Of a stretch of 64,000 nucleotides of DNA, positions 10,594-21,584 are shown piece after piece. A program made the position numbers and the translations under genes. Under the pieces are notes generated by a model. That model did no database searches. It saw only the letters and a program-made list of their open reading frames with translations, and was not told the DNA's origin. Source of the stretch: Amaurobius ferox (lineage: Eukaryota > Arthropoda > Arachnida > Araneae > Amaurobiidae). Where the stretch lies: NCBI GenBank assembly GCA_951213105.1, contig OX578145.1:114600239-114664238 (forward strand), in the 5' to 3' direction. How positions within the stretch are numbered: the first letter of the stretch is position 1; each line of letters starts with the position of its first letter.

Positions 10594-10889
10594 GTGCCAA
10601 TTCAATGCAAGAGGCTGGATTGATTGAAGAATATCCTGTATATAATTGTAATCTTTGTTCATATTGTACAAGAATTTTAAGTAACCTCAAAAGACACATG
10701 CTTACCCATTGTGATATATATCCATATACCTGCCCAGTGTGTCAACATGGTTTTAGACAGAAAATTTCTCTGGATAGACATGTTTTCACTCATACTGGAA
10801 GTCATCCATATACCTGTTCAATGTGTAATTACAAGTGTAGGCAAAAATTTTCTCTGAAAAATCACTATAAACTGCATCATGGGCAATGA
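10594..10889 (+). CDS. Alternative 3'-terminal zinc-finger exon 3 (three C2H2 fingers)
   Basis: The acceptor CTTTGTTTAG is followed by GT in the same phase as exons 1 and 2. About 17 codons lead to three fingers: CNLCSY...H-X3-H, then CPVCQHGF...H-X3-H, then CSMCNYKCRQ...H-X3-H, ending LHHGQ and TGA at 10887-10889. Linkers are degenerate (CDIYPYT and TGSHPYT, in place of TGEKPY), which usually means weaker or altered DNA binding. The upstream ATG at 10581 is intronic. The exon is a clear paralogue of the one at 16091: both have P-VYNCN at finger 1 and RQKFSLKNHYKLHHG at the end. Confidence 0.83.
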
Positions 10890-10983
10890 TTTTTGTTTTG
10901 TTTTTTTAAATTTCTCATTGTATAACTCAAATAGTGATTGAGATTATTATTGTTCGAAGCTAATATAAGAAATTATTAATGTA

Positions 10984-12230
10984 TCCAAGGACCCGTATTT
11001 AAGTTTTTAGAATGTGGCAATAATAACAGCTTTCAGTGCAGACAATTTTTTAAAATTCGAATTTTCACATGGACATTAGCTGTTAAAGAATGATAAATGC
11101 TATAAAATTATTTTTATGGCATCATTTTAAAGCTAATAAGATAGTGACAAAACATTGATTTAAATCAGAGATTTTTGAGCTATGATTTGTTATAACTTTC
11201 GACGAGGGTTGACACAGCAACAATGCATCGATCGAATGAATTACTTTTAGTGATGAAGCACCATCCAAAGCAACAATTTACAACTGGTTTAAAGAATTCC
11301 ATCTTGGACATAGGAGTCTCAGTGATGGATTTCGTGAAGGTCGACCAAGAACTGCTGTGACACCCTGTGTAACAAATGACCACTTTAGATCATTGTTGCT
11401 TATGATGAACATTTCAAGGGTCTGAGTGCATTCAATTTTACATGATCATTTAAAAGTCAAAGCATTATGTGTATGTTGGATTCTACATAATTTAACTCAA
11501 GCTCAAAACGATGCTCGCGTCAAACAGTGCAAGGAAAATCTCAAAAGATTCAATTCTGGTGCCTTAAAACATGTCTTTGACATTGTAACAGGTGACAAAA
11601 CTTGCATTTATTTCTATGAACCTAAAACAAAACAACAATCTACTGTTTGGGTGTTTCAAAATGAACCAAATCCTACAAAAGTTATTCGTACATGAAGTGT
11701 TTCAAAGAAAATGATAGTTTCATTTCTTAGTAAATCCGGTTGTATTGCAACTTTTGCTTTGGAGGATCGTAGAACAGTAAATGCTGATTGATATACAGCA
11801 ATTTGTTTGCCAGAAATAGTTGCTCAAATTAGAAAAAATAATGCAAAACTTCACATCATTCTTCATCATGATAATGCAGTCTCACACACTGCATTTCAAA
11901 CTATCAATTATTTCAAGCATACAAAAATTAATTTGATGAACCATTCTCCCTATTTTCCCGATTCAGCACCCAATGATTTTTTCTTGTTCCCAACAATCAA
12001 AAATAAAATATGTGGTCAATGATTTAACAGCCCAGAAGAATCAGCTGAATATAGCATATTTCTGCTGCACCAACTTCTGAATAGCATAACTGTTTTGAAA
12101 ATTGGTTTATTTGAATGAAAAAAAATGTATTGATGCTAAAGGCAAATATTTTGAAAAGCAATAAAATGATTTATTTCCATACAAAAATACTTTGTGTATT
12201 ATTTTCTAAAAACTTAAATACTAGCCTATG
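10984..12230 (+). mobile_element. Mariner element with both terminal inverted repeats, inactivated transposase
   Basis: The ends pair as inverted repeats (GTATTTAAGTTTTTAGAA at left about 10995, the complement at right about 12204-12221), each next to TA. Length is about 1.25 kb, normal for mariner. Between them, mixed-frame translation gives the mariner transposase in order: DEAPSKATIYNWF helix-turn-helix (about 11235-11290), GRPRTAV, SILHDHLKVK (11430), the first catalytic region DIVTGDKTCIY (11580-11610), TKQQSTVWVF, LEDRRTVNADW (11760), ILHHDNAVSHTA with the second Asp (11855), PYFPDSAPNDFF (11950), then the C-terminus. Several stops and frameshifts kill it. In addition, the D-S-W-I context at the first Asp and the PDLAP motif are altered. 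Confidence 0.88.
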
Positions 12231-12609
12231 TATTTGTTTAAAAATGTGTTTGAGTGTACACACATGATTAGATGTGCTATATATTCTCTATATTTTCTTT
12301 GTGTAAACACTTGCCTTATTGATGCATATTCGCATAATTAAATATTACAATGTATATATATAGCGCAAATAAATTAGCTCAATATTACTACATTGCAAAA
12401 GCAAAATATTTTTAAATTATTTTGTATTTTGAATTATTTTGATACCAGTTGAGTCATGTATATTTTGTTGTTTTATGTCAACTTTCAACTTTGTTAATTT
12501 TCAATGTATTGATTTACTTAAGATATAAAATCTGTATAATTGCTTTTGATATAGAGATAGAAAATAAAATTAAGACTTAGTGAAGAGATCTCTCTCTCTA
12601 TCTCTAAAG

Positions 12610-15600
12610 CAGTGGTTCTTAACCTGTATGCATACACCTAAGTGTACATTAAAAAGAATCAAGGGGTATGTATGTTAGTCTTCATATCTAAAGGGACATA
12701 TTTTTATTTAGTTACACAGCAGGTTATCTAATTAAATGCATTTTTAAGGATTTTATAGAATATCCTGGTAGATAACTAAATTATAATGTAAAGTGCTGCA
12801 CAAATAAAATGTAGACAGTCTTCTTGAAACTATTGTCTGCTTACTACATTTTATTTTCACAGGATTTTGTATTGTTAACTAGTTATTTATTATTTGTGCC
12901 AAGTCATGTTCCGTATTTACTTAGCTTTAAATATTTTTATTTTGTAATATATATCACTATTCTAAAAGCACAGTCAGTCTCCCAATTGCAAGCCAGAGGG
13001 CTGAAAAAATTCTATACTAATTCGACCAAGCTGAATCCAAATCTGAAATTTGTTTATCAAATTACCCTCTAGATCTGAAAAAATAGCTTTTTTTTTTTTT
13101 GCTAATTTGTGAGAAAATGCTCTAGAAAAGTGATTTCTGAATCGTTTTACAAACTGAAAAACTCATGCTGGTCAACTCACTGATGCTGAATCAAATGTAA
13201 AAACCATTTTTTTAAATAATCCCCCTTAAATTGAGTTATTCTCTGTAGAAATATAATAACTTTTTACAAAATTGGACCCCATCAGTCAATGGTCAAAGGA
13301 AATTGATGTCTGTCAGTTCCTGTTTCCCATGCATGGCTGTGGTGTACTTCCTCCATCTGAATTGTTCAGAATGCCAATCACACAACTGCGGATAACTGAT
13401 GTCCATTAAAAACAAGAAACTTTCCATTCAATCAAATGTACATAAACTTTTATAGCAAATTTGAAAAACTTTGATATATTGTTGAGAGCAAGTTTTCTTA
13501 GAAGAAATGGACTTGTTTAGTATGATTTCATTTTTTAAATTTTGATGCAGTTTTTATGCACAAGTGCCAAAGTTGTTGTATTGTTCATCACAATTACAAA
13601 TTTGATGCCAGTTTTATCAAGCTAAAATAAAAGCAGGCAGTGTGTAGTGCACAAAGCATGTGGACTTTGCTGGTAAATATAAACAAATATATGAACCCAT
13701 AAAAAATTGAGCTACAACCGCAAAACTCTGCATGCAAATGTTGTTTTAAGAGTTATGCAAATAATCAAACTATCAGCGCATCTGATGTTATAGGGCTCAT
13801 GCAACATGCATGCAAATGATGCAGCATGTAGCATTTAAAACAACTGATGTTTTCACTCACAGGCAGTTGAACTAGTTTTTCTACTTTGATACTGCAAGTT
13901 ATTTACAAAAATGCCTTTGAGACATACTCAACGGCACTGCAAACAATTGTCAGGGTTGCATCATAAGCCTAAGAGAAGCTGATTGGTTCAACAGACATAT
14001 CACTCACCATCTTGATCAGAGTGCTGTAGTTTCTCATTGTTGAAAACAGTGGATTAGAGAAGGTACATGTAACACAGAGGCTCAGGATGCCCCAGACAGA
14101 CAACTGCTCGAGAGTATCTTGCAATCAGGAGAGTAGCCATGTCCACACCAATGATGTCACTAACAGCCATTCAAAGTCATTTGCCATCCTCCATGCATTC
14201 TGTATAAAGAGATACTGTTCAATGACAACTGACAGAAGATGAGATTAGGCATTGACATCCAATTAAAAGTGCCTACAACTGACCCTTCAACATGGGCAGA
14301 GCCATCTGGATTGGTGCCGACTTTGATCAGCATGGACATTGTCTGATTGGAGGCATAGCGATGAATCCTGCTCCTCTCTCAGTGTTGATGACCACTGCAT
14401 ACATGTGTGAAGAACTGGCCAGCATTCCAATATCACATTTGTTGTTAAGTGACACACAGCCATCACATGTGGTGTGATAATCTGGGGGAGCCATCTCCTC
14501 TAGTTGGGATGTAAGCCAATTTTATGGCTCACTTGTACATCTATGATATTCTGCAGCTAATTGTTCTGCCTATGCTGTCAAGCCGCCCAGATTCCATTTG
14601 CCAACAAAACAATACTCAATCATACACTGCACAACTTTCTCAACAATGTCTTAGAGGATTTGATACCCTCCCATGGCCATCCAGGCCCCAGACTTATCAC
14701 CAATAGAACATGTTTGGGACATGCTTGGACAGCAATTGCAGCCTTCTCAAAATACCACTGAATTATAGGACCAGTTGCAACATTTATGGCAGAATCTTCT
14801 GCAGAGGGCATAAGCAACTTAATTGACTCTATTCTGTACTGTATATTGGCTTGTATAGCTACCAGTGGAGAATTTGCTACTTACTAAAATGTCATCTTCT
14901 TGTTGCCACCATTTCTTAATAACATGTTTTTTTTTTGTTCCCAAATTCTAATCATTTGCATATATCCTCAAACGATGCATACATATCGAATTTTGCAACT
15001 GTAGTTCAATTTCTTATGGGTGCATATATTGTTTTGCAACAGAGTGTGTATAAAATTAGAAGTCTGTCTGATTGTTTGTCTACTTGCTATTCTGTTGTAT
15101 GTACAAATCTACAATTTTTGATGGATTTTTTTTCTTTTTCAAATTTAATATAGCTATTTTCTAGTTAACTGTAAATAACCCTATCCATATTTTTAGTTTC
15201 TACGATGAGGGGTTGTTGATATTAATATAGAAAACAGAAAGTTAAACCTTCCATAGAAATAGCATTGTTCAGATAATTTTTTTCTAAATCTGTATTTGGA
15301 AAACAAAAATATGTTACCTAGCGATCAAATCAAATGTGTTTATGCAACAGTCAATTTTTATTTAATGTATCCAATTGCAATAATAAAAAAATTGATATAA
15401 AAATAAATTTTATAAATGAACAGTATTATATTTAAAATATTGTGTTCTATCAGTTATGCCATGGGATATAAAATTACAGTAATATTTTGAAAACAGTTTT
15501 TTAAATTTATGTATTTCCGAATTTGTTAAATTGGATGTTGCAATAGAATAAAAAATGATATGGAAATAACTTTCGTTATGATTTCATGTCTTAATTTGGG

Positions 15601-15949
15601 CCCACTTTGACCAAATTTCATATTTTTGTAAATTGGTGTGCAAATGATGGTAAGACGTTTTATTCTTCAGATTTGCCTGCTCAGACAATTTTGTATAATG
15701 AGAACAGAGATTTTTATACTTTTTATTTTTAAATAGGAATTCAATTAAATTTTTAATGGAATTTCTTTTAAACAGTATGTAAATGCTTTCAGCAATGTCG
15801 GATATATCTACTAGTCCTTAATAAAGTTAAATGCATTAATTTTTAGTTATAGTTTTTAAATCACTGTAATTAGTAGGATTTTGAGACACATTGAAGATAA
15901 AGCTAATTCATAAGAAGTTATGCTGATAAAAAAGGATTAAGAACCACTG
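12610..15949. mobile_element. hAT element, 3.34 kb, with nested Tc1 remnant
   Basis: The left end is CAGTGGTTCTTAACCTGTAT; the right end in reverse complement is CAGTGGTTCTTAATCC. Both lie within an 8-bp direct repeat, CTCTAAAG (12602-12609) and CTCTAAAA (15950-15957), 7 of 8 identical. TIR type and 8-bp duplication are those of hAT elements. No hAT transposase could be read inside; the internal sequence is highly decayed. A Tc1-like pseudogene occupies about 13911-14820. The element lies in the intron between zinc-finger exons 3 and 4. Confidence 0.78.
13911..14820 (+). pseudogene. Tc1-like transposase pseudogene nested in the hAT element
   Basis: Mixed-frame translation shows a Tc1-type transposase in order. 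An N-terminal helix-turn-helix segment reads ADWFNRHITHHLDQSAVVSH (about 13975-14040), followed by remnants of the second DNA-binding domain. A GAMHS-like catalytic context is lost. Then come a Y-ILQLIVLP segment (14540), an NNTQSYTAQL stretch where the original has D-N-A-R-P-H (14610), and the third-carboxylate region SHGHPGPRLITNRTCLGHAW, frameshifted from W-P-A-x-S-P-D-L-S-P-I-E (14670-14730). Many stops; old copy. Confidence 0.72.
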
Positions 15950-16090
15950 CTCTAAAATATCTTATAAGAAGATGTTATTTTATGTAGAAGTTAATGTTCT
16001 GTTCGTGTGTAAAACTAATTGGATTAATATATGTGAATAGATTTGTCTTAATAAATAAAACTTTAATTTTTCTTTAAATGGTCTCTTTAG

Positions 16091-16383
16091 GTGGAATTTC
16101 TGTGCTGAAGAAAAGATCACTTGGACAATTTCCTGTATATAATTGTAATATTTGCTCATATTCTACAAAAATCTCTCATAACTTCAAAAGGCACATGCTT
16201 ATCCACAGTGATTTGCATCCATATACCTGTCCAGTCTGCCAGAACACTTTTAGACACAAAACTACAATGGACAGACATATGCTGACTCATACAGAAAATC
16301 CTCCATTTGCTTGTGAAATATGTCATTACAAATGTAGGCAAAAATTTTCTCTAAAAAATCACTATAAGCTTCACCATGGGTAA
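16091..16383 (+). CDS. Alternative 3'-terminal zinc-finger exon 4 (three C2H2 fingers)
   Basis: The acceptor GTCTCTTTAG is followed by GT, same phase as the others. Three fingers follow: CNICSYSTKI...H-X3-H; CPVCQNTFRHK...H-X3-H; CEICHYKCRQK...H-X3-H. The stop TAA is at 16381-16383. Linkers (SDLHPYT and TENPPFA) are non-canonical, as in exon 3. The intron just upstream (TTTCTTTAAATGGTCTCTTTAG) matches the intron before exon 3 (TTTCTTTAAATGCTTTGTTTAG). The two exons therefore arose by duplicating a unit that included the acceptor. Residues that would contact DNA differ between the two (for example RQKISLD versus RHKTTMD). Confidence 0.84.
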
Positions 16384-16588
16384 TTTAATATTTGTTTCTT
16401 CTATTTTTTTACTTGTGTTCATTGGTAGTGACCAAATAAGACTGCATTAGTTTGATTTAGTATTATGTAACCTACAATTAAGAGGACATTCTCCTTTCAG
16501 TATCCTGTTTCATTTTTCCCATGTTAATGTATGAAGAATATTCCCTAACCTTTAGCTCATTTATTACTTTATCATACTATGTAATATA

Positions 16589-16852
16589 CAGGGATGTATC
16601 TAGAGAAATGTGAGTGGTGGTTGATTTTCCAGAACAATTATAATTGCGAATATAAAATTTCGAAACGAGCTTCGCGTTAATTCGCACACACAAGCAATAT
16701 TAGTACTGTATACTTTTATATTAAAGAAAAACATTTGATAAAATTGAATATAACTTTTTTTAAATGTAGTTATAATATGTATATTTTTTTGGATGAGTGG
16801 TGGTCGTAAATTCTGAGTGGTGGAAACGCCGACCACTGTAGATACATCCCTG
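16589..16852. mobile_element. hAT-type MITE, 264 bp
   Basis: The left end CAGGGATGTATCTAGAG and the right end (reverse complement CAGGGATGTATCTACAG) form a near-perfect inverted repeat. An AATATA direct repeat flanks it on both sides (16583-16588 and 16853-16858), compatible with a slightly decayed target duplication. It lies about 200 bp downstream of the exon 4 stop. Confidence 0.72.
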
Positions 16853-16879
16853 AATATAGTATAGAGAAAGTAATGTTTT

Positions 16880-17300
16880 CATGAAAATTTTCGAATTCGA
16901 GATTTTGATGCCAATATATGTTTTAAAACCTCTCCCGAACACATTTTGACTATTTTTGGAGTGATGTCCATCTGTCTGTGGTCATATTTCTTGTGTACAT
17001 GATAGCAGCTACGCATATTAATAGATTTTCATGAAACTTTATATCCAGATTTGTTATCAAAAAATCTAGAACTAGATATAAATTTTTTAAATTCGAGCAA
17101 AAGTTCCAAAATTTATTAATTTAAGAAATTAAATTAAATTAAGAAATTAAATTTATTAAATTTAATTTCTTAACATGGCAGCAAAGGACAAAATTTTACA
17201 TAATCATGCATAAAGGGGTTTATTTATGGCTCAATGATCACGAGACGTCTTGTAAAATAGTTTCAATCATTGTTGTGAAATATAACCATGATACGAATTT
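16880..17300. repeat. Diverged member of the 0.9-kb repeat family, probable
   Basis: Order and phrases such as TTCGAATTCGAGATTTTGAT, CACATTTTGACTATTTTTGG, AGTGATGTCCATCTGTCTGT and ATGAAACTTTATATCCAG echo the 0.9-kb family found in the SLC13 introns. Identity is too low by eye to set ends. An AT-rich palindrome (AATTTAATTTCTTAA and complement) lies near 17120-17175. Confidence 0.4.
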
Positions 17301-17478
17301 TTTTTTTTCATGATGTTATGAGCCCCCTTGGGGGAAAAGTAACCCAGGGGAGGGGGTGTACATTCTAGCTCTTTAAAGTAAAGGGTAACACGCTGTTGTA
17401 ATCATTTGGACCCACAATATCGATTTTTCAAATTTCTTGTAAAATTTAAAAAAAAAATTGATTCTGGTATGAGAAAGT

Positions 17479-17762
17479 CTAGTTGAGCTACACTCCGATT
17501 AATTTTTTAGGTTTTTCTACTGCTTTTTTACTAAGCATACATAGATGCTGAAAAGAGAAATGTTTATGCTTTTTTTTTAAAAATCAATAAAATAGAAATA
17601 TTTCTTATATTTATTGAAAAGTGATGCATTCATTTTGCAAAAATATTGAAAATACTTCTAATTATTTTATTGATTTTTTAATAAAGTACAAACATTTCTG
17701 TTCTCAGCATCTATGTTTGGCTAAAAATAGCAGGAAAAAATTCTGGAAACTAAATGAACTAG
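17479..17762. mobile_element. Foldback element, about 285 bp
   Basis: The left arm (17479-17593) and right arm (about 17660-17762) are imperfect inverted copies. CATAGATGCTGAAAAGAGAA pairs with TTCTGTTCTCAGCATCTATG, and AAAAATCAATAAAAT pairs with ATTTTATTGATTTTT. Long arms around a short centre are typical of foldback MITEs. A related half-arm appears near 4860-4975. Confidence 0.65.
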
Positions 17763-17930
17763 AGGTTAGAGACTACTTTTCATAGATTAACATGAGGAAA
17801 ATGAAACAAATGGCAGTGTGGGGGAGGGGGAAATGGGGGAGAGGAAAAGAATATCCTCTTGCAATTTATGTACATTTTTTAAATACTGTAATTTTTTGTA
17901 AAACGGTTACAGCAACATTACTGTTAAAGT

Positions 17931-18241
17931 CAGGGCCTGACTTATAGAAGATAGGACCATGGGTGTAGTTGTATTTTTGGCACTCCTCCCCAAGTACTAA
18001 ACATTTTAAAATTCATGTGTATCGACAACTGTAATTAAATATCTAAAGTAAATGGAAAATGTTATAACTCAACATTCTAAATGCAAATAATCATGGCAAT
18101 AAAAACTTAGCTTAAAACAGCAGCTACATTTTAAACTAGCAATAATTTTGCAGAAATTTTCTTAGATATTGCCGATATTCTAATAAACTTTGAGGCCCCC
18201 TAAATTTGGGGTTGTGGCCCCCAGCATAAATCAGGCCCTAG
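17931..18241. mobile_element. Small MITE with CAGGGCCTGA ends
   Basis: The left end CAGGGCCTGACTTATAG and right end in reverse complement (C)TAGGGCCTGATTTATGC form an inverted pair about 310 bp apart. The flanking 8-mers (GTTAAAGT and GCAACAGT) match at only 5 positions, so superfamily assignment to hAT is tentative. Confidence 0.55.
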
Positions 18242-20285
18242 CAACAGTGAAAGAAATCCTATAGGTAAACTAAAAATGTCAGCTGAAATGCAACAAACAG
18301 CAGCCATTCCTGTATATTGCAATTGTGTATTCAATGTCTACAGATAACTTGTTTTTTAATCAGAGAGCAAAGATAATATTTTAGATTAGGATGCTAAGAT
18401 TGTTTTCCCAAATACTGAACTTTTATGTAAGGCTGAATTTGACAATTCACTGCACAATAAACATGCCTGGACTTTTAAACTCGTAAATGCCACTGCTTCT
18501 CTGCTAGAAATTACACTATATAAAAATAACCAAACAGTGTGAAATATACCTTTGAATTATTTTCTCCTGTACATGTGCACATTTTTAAAGAAATTACTTT
18601 TCTAAATGAACATTTAAATAATATCATCTAGCCTTTAGGACCAGTTTAATAATAAAATAAAATAAAGCCTGAATTTTGCAAAATCATTGATTTTCTGAAA
18701 ATTAAAATATTTAATAAAAATAATAAACTTTATTTTTATTAAAACTATTTTCCAGAAATTATATAGGATAATCATCTGAAATTTTACGGCATATCATCAG
18801 ATTCTGTATTGTAACACTGATGTTGTTATAATTAAAGGAATGTTCAAAATGAAGGTTTTCTATGTATCATATATTTTCTCTGTGCAAATGACTTTTAGTT
18901 TTGAGTACATACTGTGTACCACACAGAATTTATATGTATGAATTTGTATTTTTTTTGTTTTTCTGCAATAAAAAATAAGAATGTTCAGAAACTTTTGCAA
19001 AATGTGCTCAAACTGTTACTCAAATAGCAAAAAGGTTTAGAAAATTTGATATAAAACAACATATAACACAGTAACAAGTGTGTCAACAACTTTTAAAAAA
19101 TAAAAAAAATTCTACCAACTTCAGATAAAAATTATAATCAACATTAAACCTGTATTTACTTTTTTAATTATTTCTATATAGCAGTAACTTATTTATACTC
19201 ATGAAACTTCCTTGTACAACCCAACCATTGTTTGCTCATTTAAGATGTTAGGTGCATCTAAACTTTGATTCTAAGCTAAACTATAGATTGTTTAATGTCT
19301 ATGAAACATTTTGTTCCTGTGAATTATTTCTTGTGTGCATGTTTTGTTGCTTTTCATTATTCAAGTTCCCATACTGTAGAATTCCCTCAATCCGTCTCCT
19401 CAGATGTGACTGAAAGTTGCGAAAAATGTAGGGGATGTTCTTGGAGTTTTCTACTAGAACAAACAAGTAGAATTTGATCAATTTGCCACATCAAATGCGA
19501 CAGAAAGTCCTGATGTACAGGGAAGAAGGCTTACTCAGAATTTTCAATTAAAAGAAAAAGTATATTTTTTATCAATAAATTTATTTTATTTGGCAGCAAT
19601 TATTTTATTTATTTATTTTTCAAATTTTTGCAGATCTTTAGGGGGTAAGGGGCTGTTTTATGGAATTTTTCAGAATTTCAAATTGAGTCAAAAAGGTGGG
19701 TGCACTTTCTCAGGGAAGGTGGATCGATGGAATTCTACAATATACTGTTGAGTATTTATCTTGTTTGGTAAATGTGTATGTTCTTAATTTAGTACTTGAG
19801 CATTTTAATAAATTTCTCTAAAGAACAATCTTTTTCATTAAATTAAATGTTTTAATTATGGATCCATTTAAATATCATACTGAATATGTGCTGTTAAAAA
19901 ATGTCATGTATGTATCACAATATTAAAAAATAAAAAATGTGTATGTTGTGTCGGACCTAAAAAATGGCTGTTACTGATGCTGACTATGCAAAGGCCTATA
20001 GTTCAATGGTTTTGTTTCATATGTGGCCTCAAAGAAGTTGAATGCTTTATGTATAAAAATTTCACCAACCTCCCGGAAAATTGCGTAGTGAACCAATCTG
20101 TCACACATGCTGCTGCCTTATTTTATGTTGACGTAGTTTAGTTCTACTACATTTATTTTCATTTTCTTTATTCTTACTTTGTAATTATGTAAAATTGTTT
20201 ATCAATTTAATTTATTTGATTAATTTTAAAATTGTTCAATTTTAGCATCAGTTTATAATACTTTAAATTTATTATAACACTCATG
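18242..20285. other. Spacer, no gene seen
   Basis: AT-rich intron between zinc-finger exons 4 and 5. Overlapping 60-residue open frames near 19295-19480 on both strands lack any recognisable motif and are regarded as chance frames. Confidence 0.5.
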
Positions 20286-20293
20286 CTCTGTGA

Positions 20294-20941
20294 CAGGGGC
20301 GGGCATTGTCTTTGATAAAAGAGCCACGTGAAATATTTTTCATACATTTTTTAGTGTTCAAGAATTGCAGAAAATATTCCACATAGTAGTCGTACTCACC
20401 AAAGTAGAATGTCTTTAATCTCTGCTCGTTGAAGACTTTGATTGAGCCTTCATTTTCATAATTAAGTTTAGAATCTGGCTGGTAGGATGTCAAGACTGTT
20501 CTGAGTAGCTCGGTGAGGTTATCAAGTTACAATCTTTTGACTTGACAAATTTCATTACAAAGAAGAGAGACTACTGCAGTAAATTGTCTCAAACAGAAAG
20601 TAGTCAGAAGCCATTTTTTCTGAAGATTGCGATACTTTACTTCTGAGATTTATTTCCAAAAGTCAATTAGAGATGAACTGTTATGTACTACCTTCAAGAC
20701 TACATTTTCTGACATTTCAATTAACTTTGTTTCTATTAATATATTTTGATATTATTTCTCTATTTCTTTTTTTCTGAATAATTATTTCTTTGTTTCTATA
20801 CTTCTGAATTTTATACTGCTTGGATCTACAGCAAGCCTGCCATTTCCTCTCTCCAAATCTCAAAGAGTTAATATAAAATTTTGTGAAAAAATGGCAGTGA
20901 AACCCAATATTGTCTTGGGAGTTGCAGTTTGACCGCCCTTG
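20294..20941. mobile_element. hAT-type MITE, 648 bp
   Basis: Ends are CAGGGGCGGGCATTGTC and, in reverse complement, CAAGGGCGGTCAAACTGC. The flanking 8-mers CTCTGTGA (20286-20293) and CTCTATAA (20942-20949) match at 6 of 8 positions. CAGGGGCGG starts are common in hAT elements. The open frame inside (20281-20493, minus) has no transposase motif. Confidence 0.6.
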
Positions 20942-21030
20942 CTCTATAATAAGTGTTTTGTCTCTATTTTGTTTCTATTTTTGATGATCATGTGAATCTT
21001 AGTTTCAATAAAGCTTTTTGTTATTTTTAG

Positions 21031-21344
21031 GTATTTACCCAGAGAGTAACTTTCAGCTCAAATCAAGTATTGAAAATATCAGATTTTCATGTCCATCCTG
21101 TTCATACTCTTCACCAATTTCTGGTAATCTGAAGCGGCACATGCTTGTTCATAGTGGAGAGCGCCCCTATGTGTGCCATATTTGCAATTGCCGATTTAAT
21201 CAAAAAACTGCTTTAAAACGACATATGGCAACAATTCATATTGGTGAGCGACCTTTTGTGTGTCCTGTTTGCAATTTAAGATGCAGTCAAAAAGTAAATT
21301 TGAAGAAGCACCTTCAAACACATTGCAAGAGAAATGAGATGTAA
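21031..21344 (+). CDS. Alternative 3'-terminal zinc-finger exon 5 (three C2H2 fingers)
   Basis: The acceptor GTTATTTTTAG is followed by GT, in the shared phase. About 18 codons precede three fingers: CPSCSYSSPI...H-X3-H, CHICNCRFNQ...H-X4-H, and CPVCNLRCSQK...H-X3-H. Both linkers are near-canonical (SGERPY and IGERPF), so this isoform should bind DNA most conventionally. It combines the SGERPY and NQK-LKRHM features of exons 1 and 2 with a third finger as in exons 3 and 4. The stop TAA (21342-21344) overlaps a good-looking donor, GTAAGT at 21341-21346. If that donor is used, the exon would be internal and skip the stop. An AATAAA at 21481 favours use as a terminal exon. Confidence 0.84.
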
Positions 21345-21480
21345 GTGACGTAAGATTGCACTGTGAACTGATTTTGAAGTATCTAGTATTTTATTTAAGT
21401 AATATGAATATATTTTTCTATAATTTCTTTAGTACTAAATATGGATGCCCATTATTTTCAAAACATTCTGAAAATTCCTT

Positions 21481-21486
21481 AATAAA
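21481..21486 (+). promoter_or_regulatory. Candidate polyadenylation signal for zinc-finger exon 5
   Basis: AATAAA 137 bases after the exon 5 stop. The position suits a terminal exon, but chance occurrence in this AT-rich sequence cannot be excluded. Confidence 0.4.
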
Positions 21487-21547
21487 ATACCCATTACTGT
21501 AGAATAAGTGAGAATAAGTGTTTCTTCTGTGGAACACTGTTCCTCAT

Positions 21548-21548
<1 letters not shown>

Positions 21549-21582
<34 letters not shown>
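21549..21582. repeat. (AT)n microsatellite
   Basis: About 16 uninterrupted AT dinucleotides, read directly from the sequence. Confidence 0.95.
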
Positions 21583-21584
<2 letters not shown>

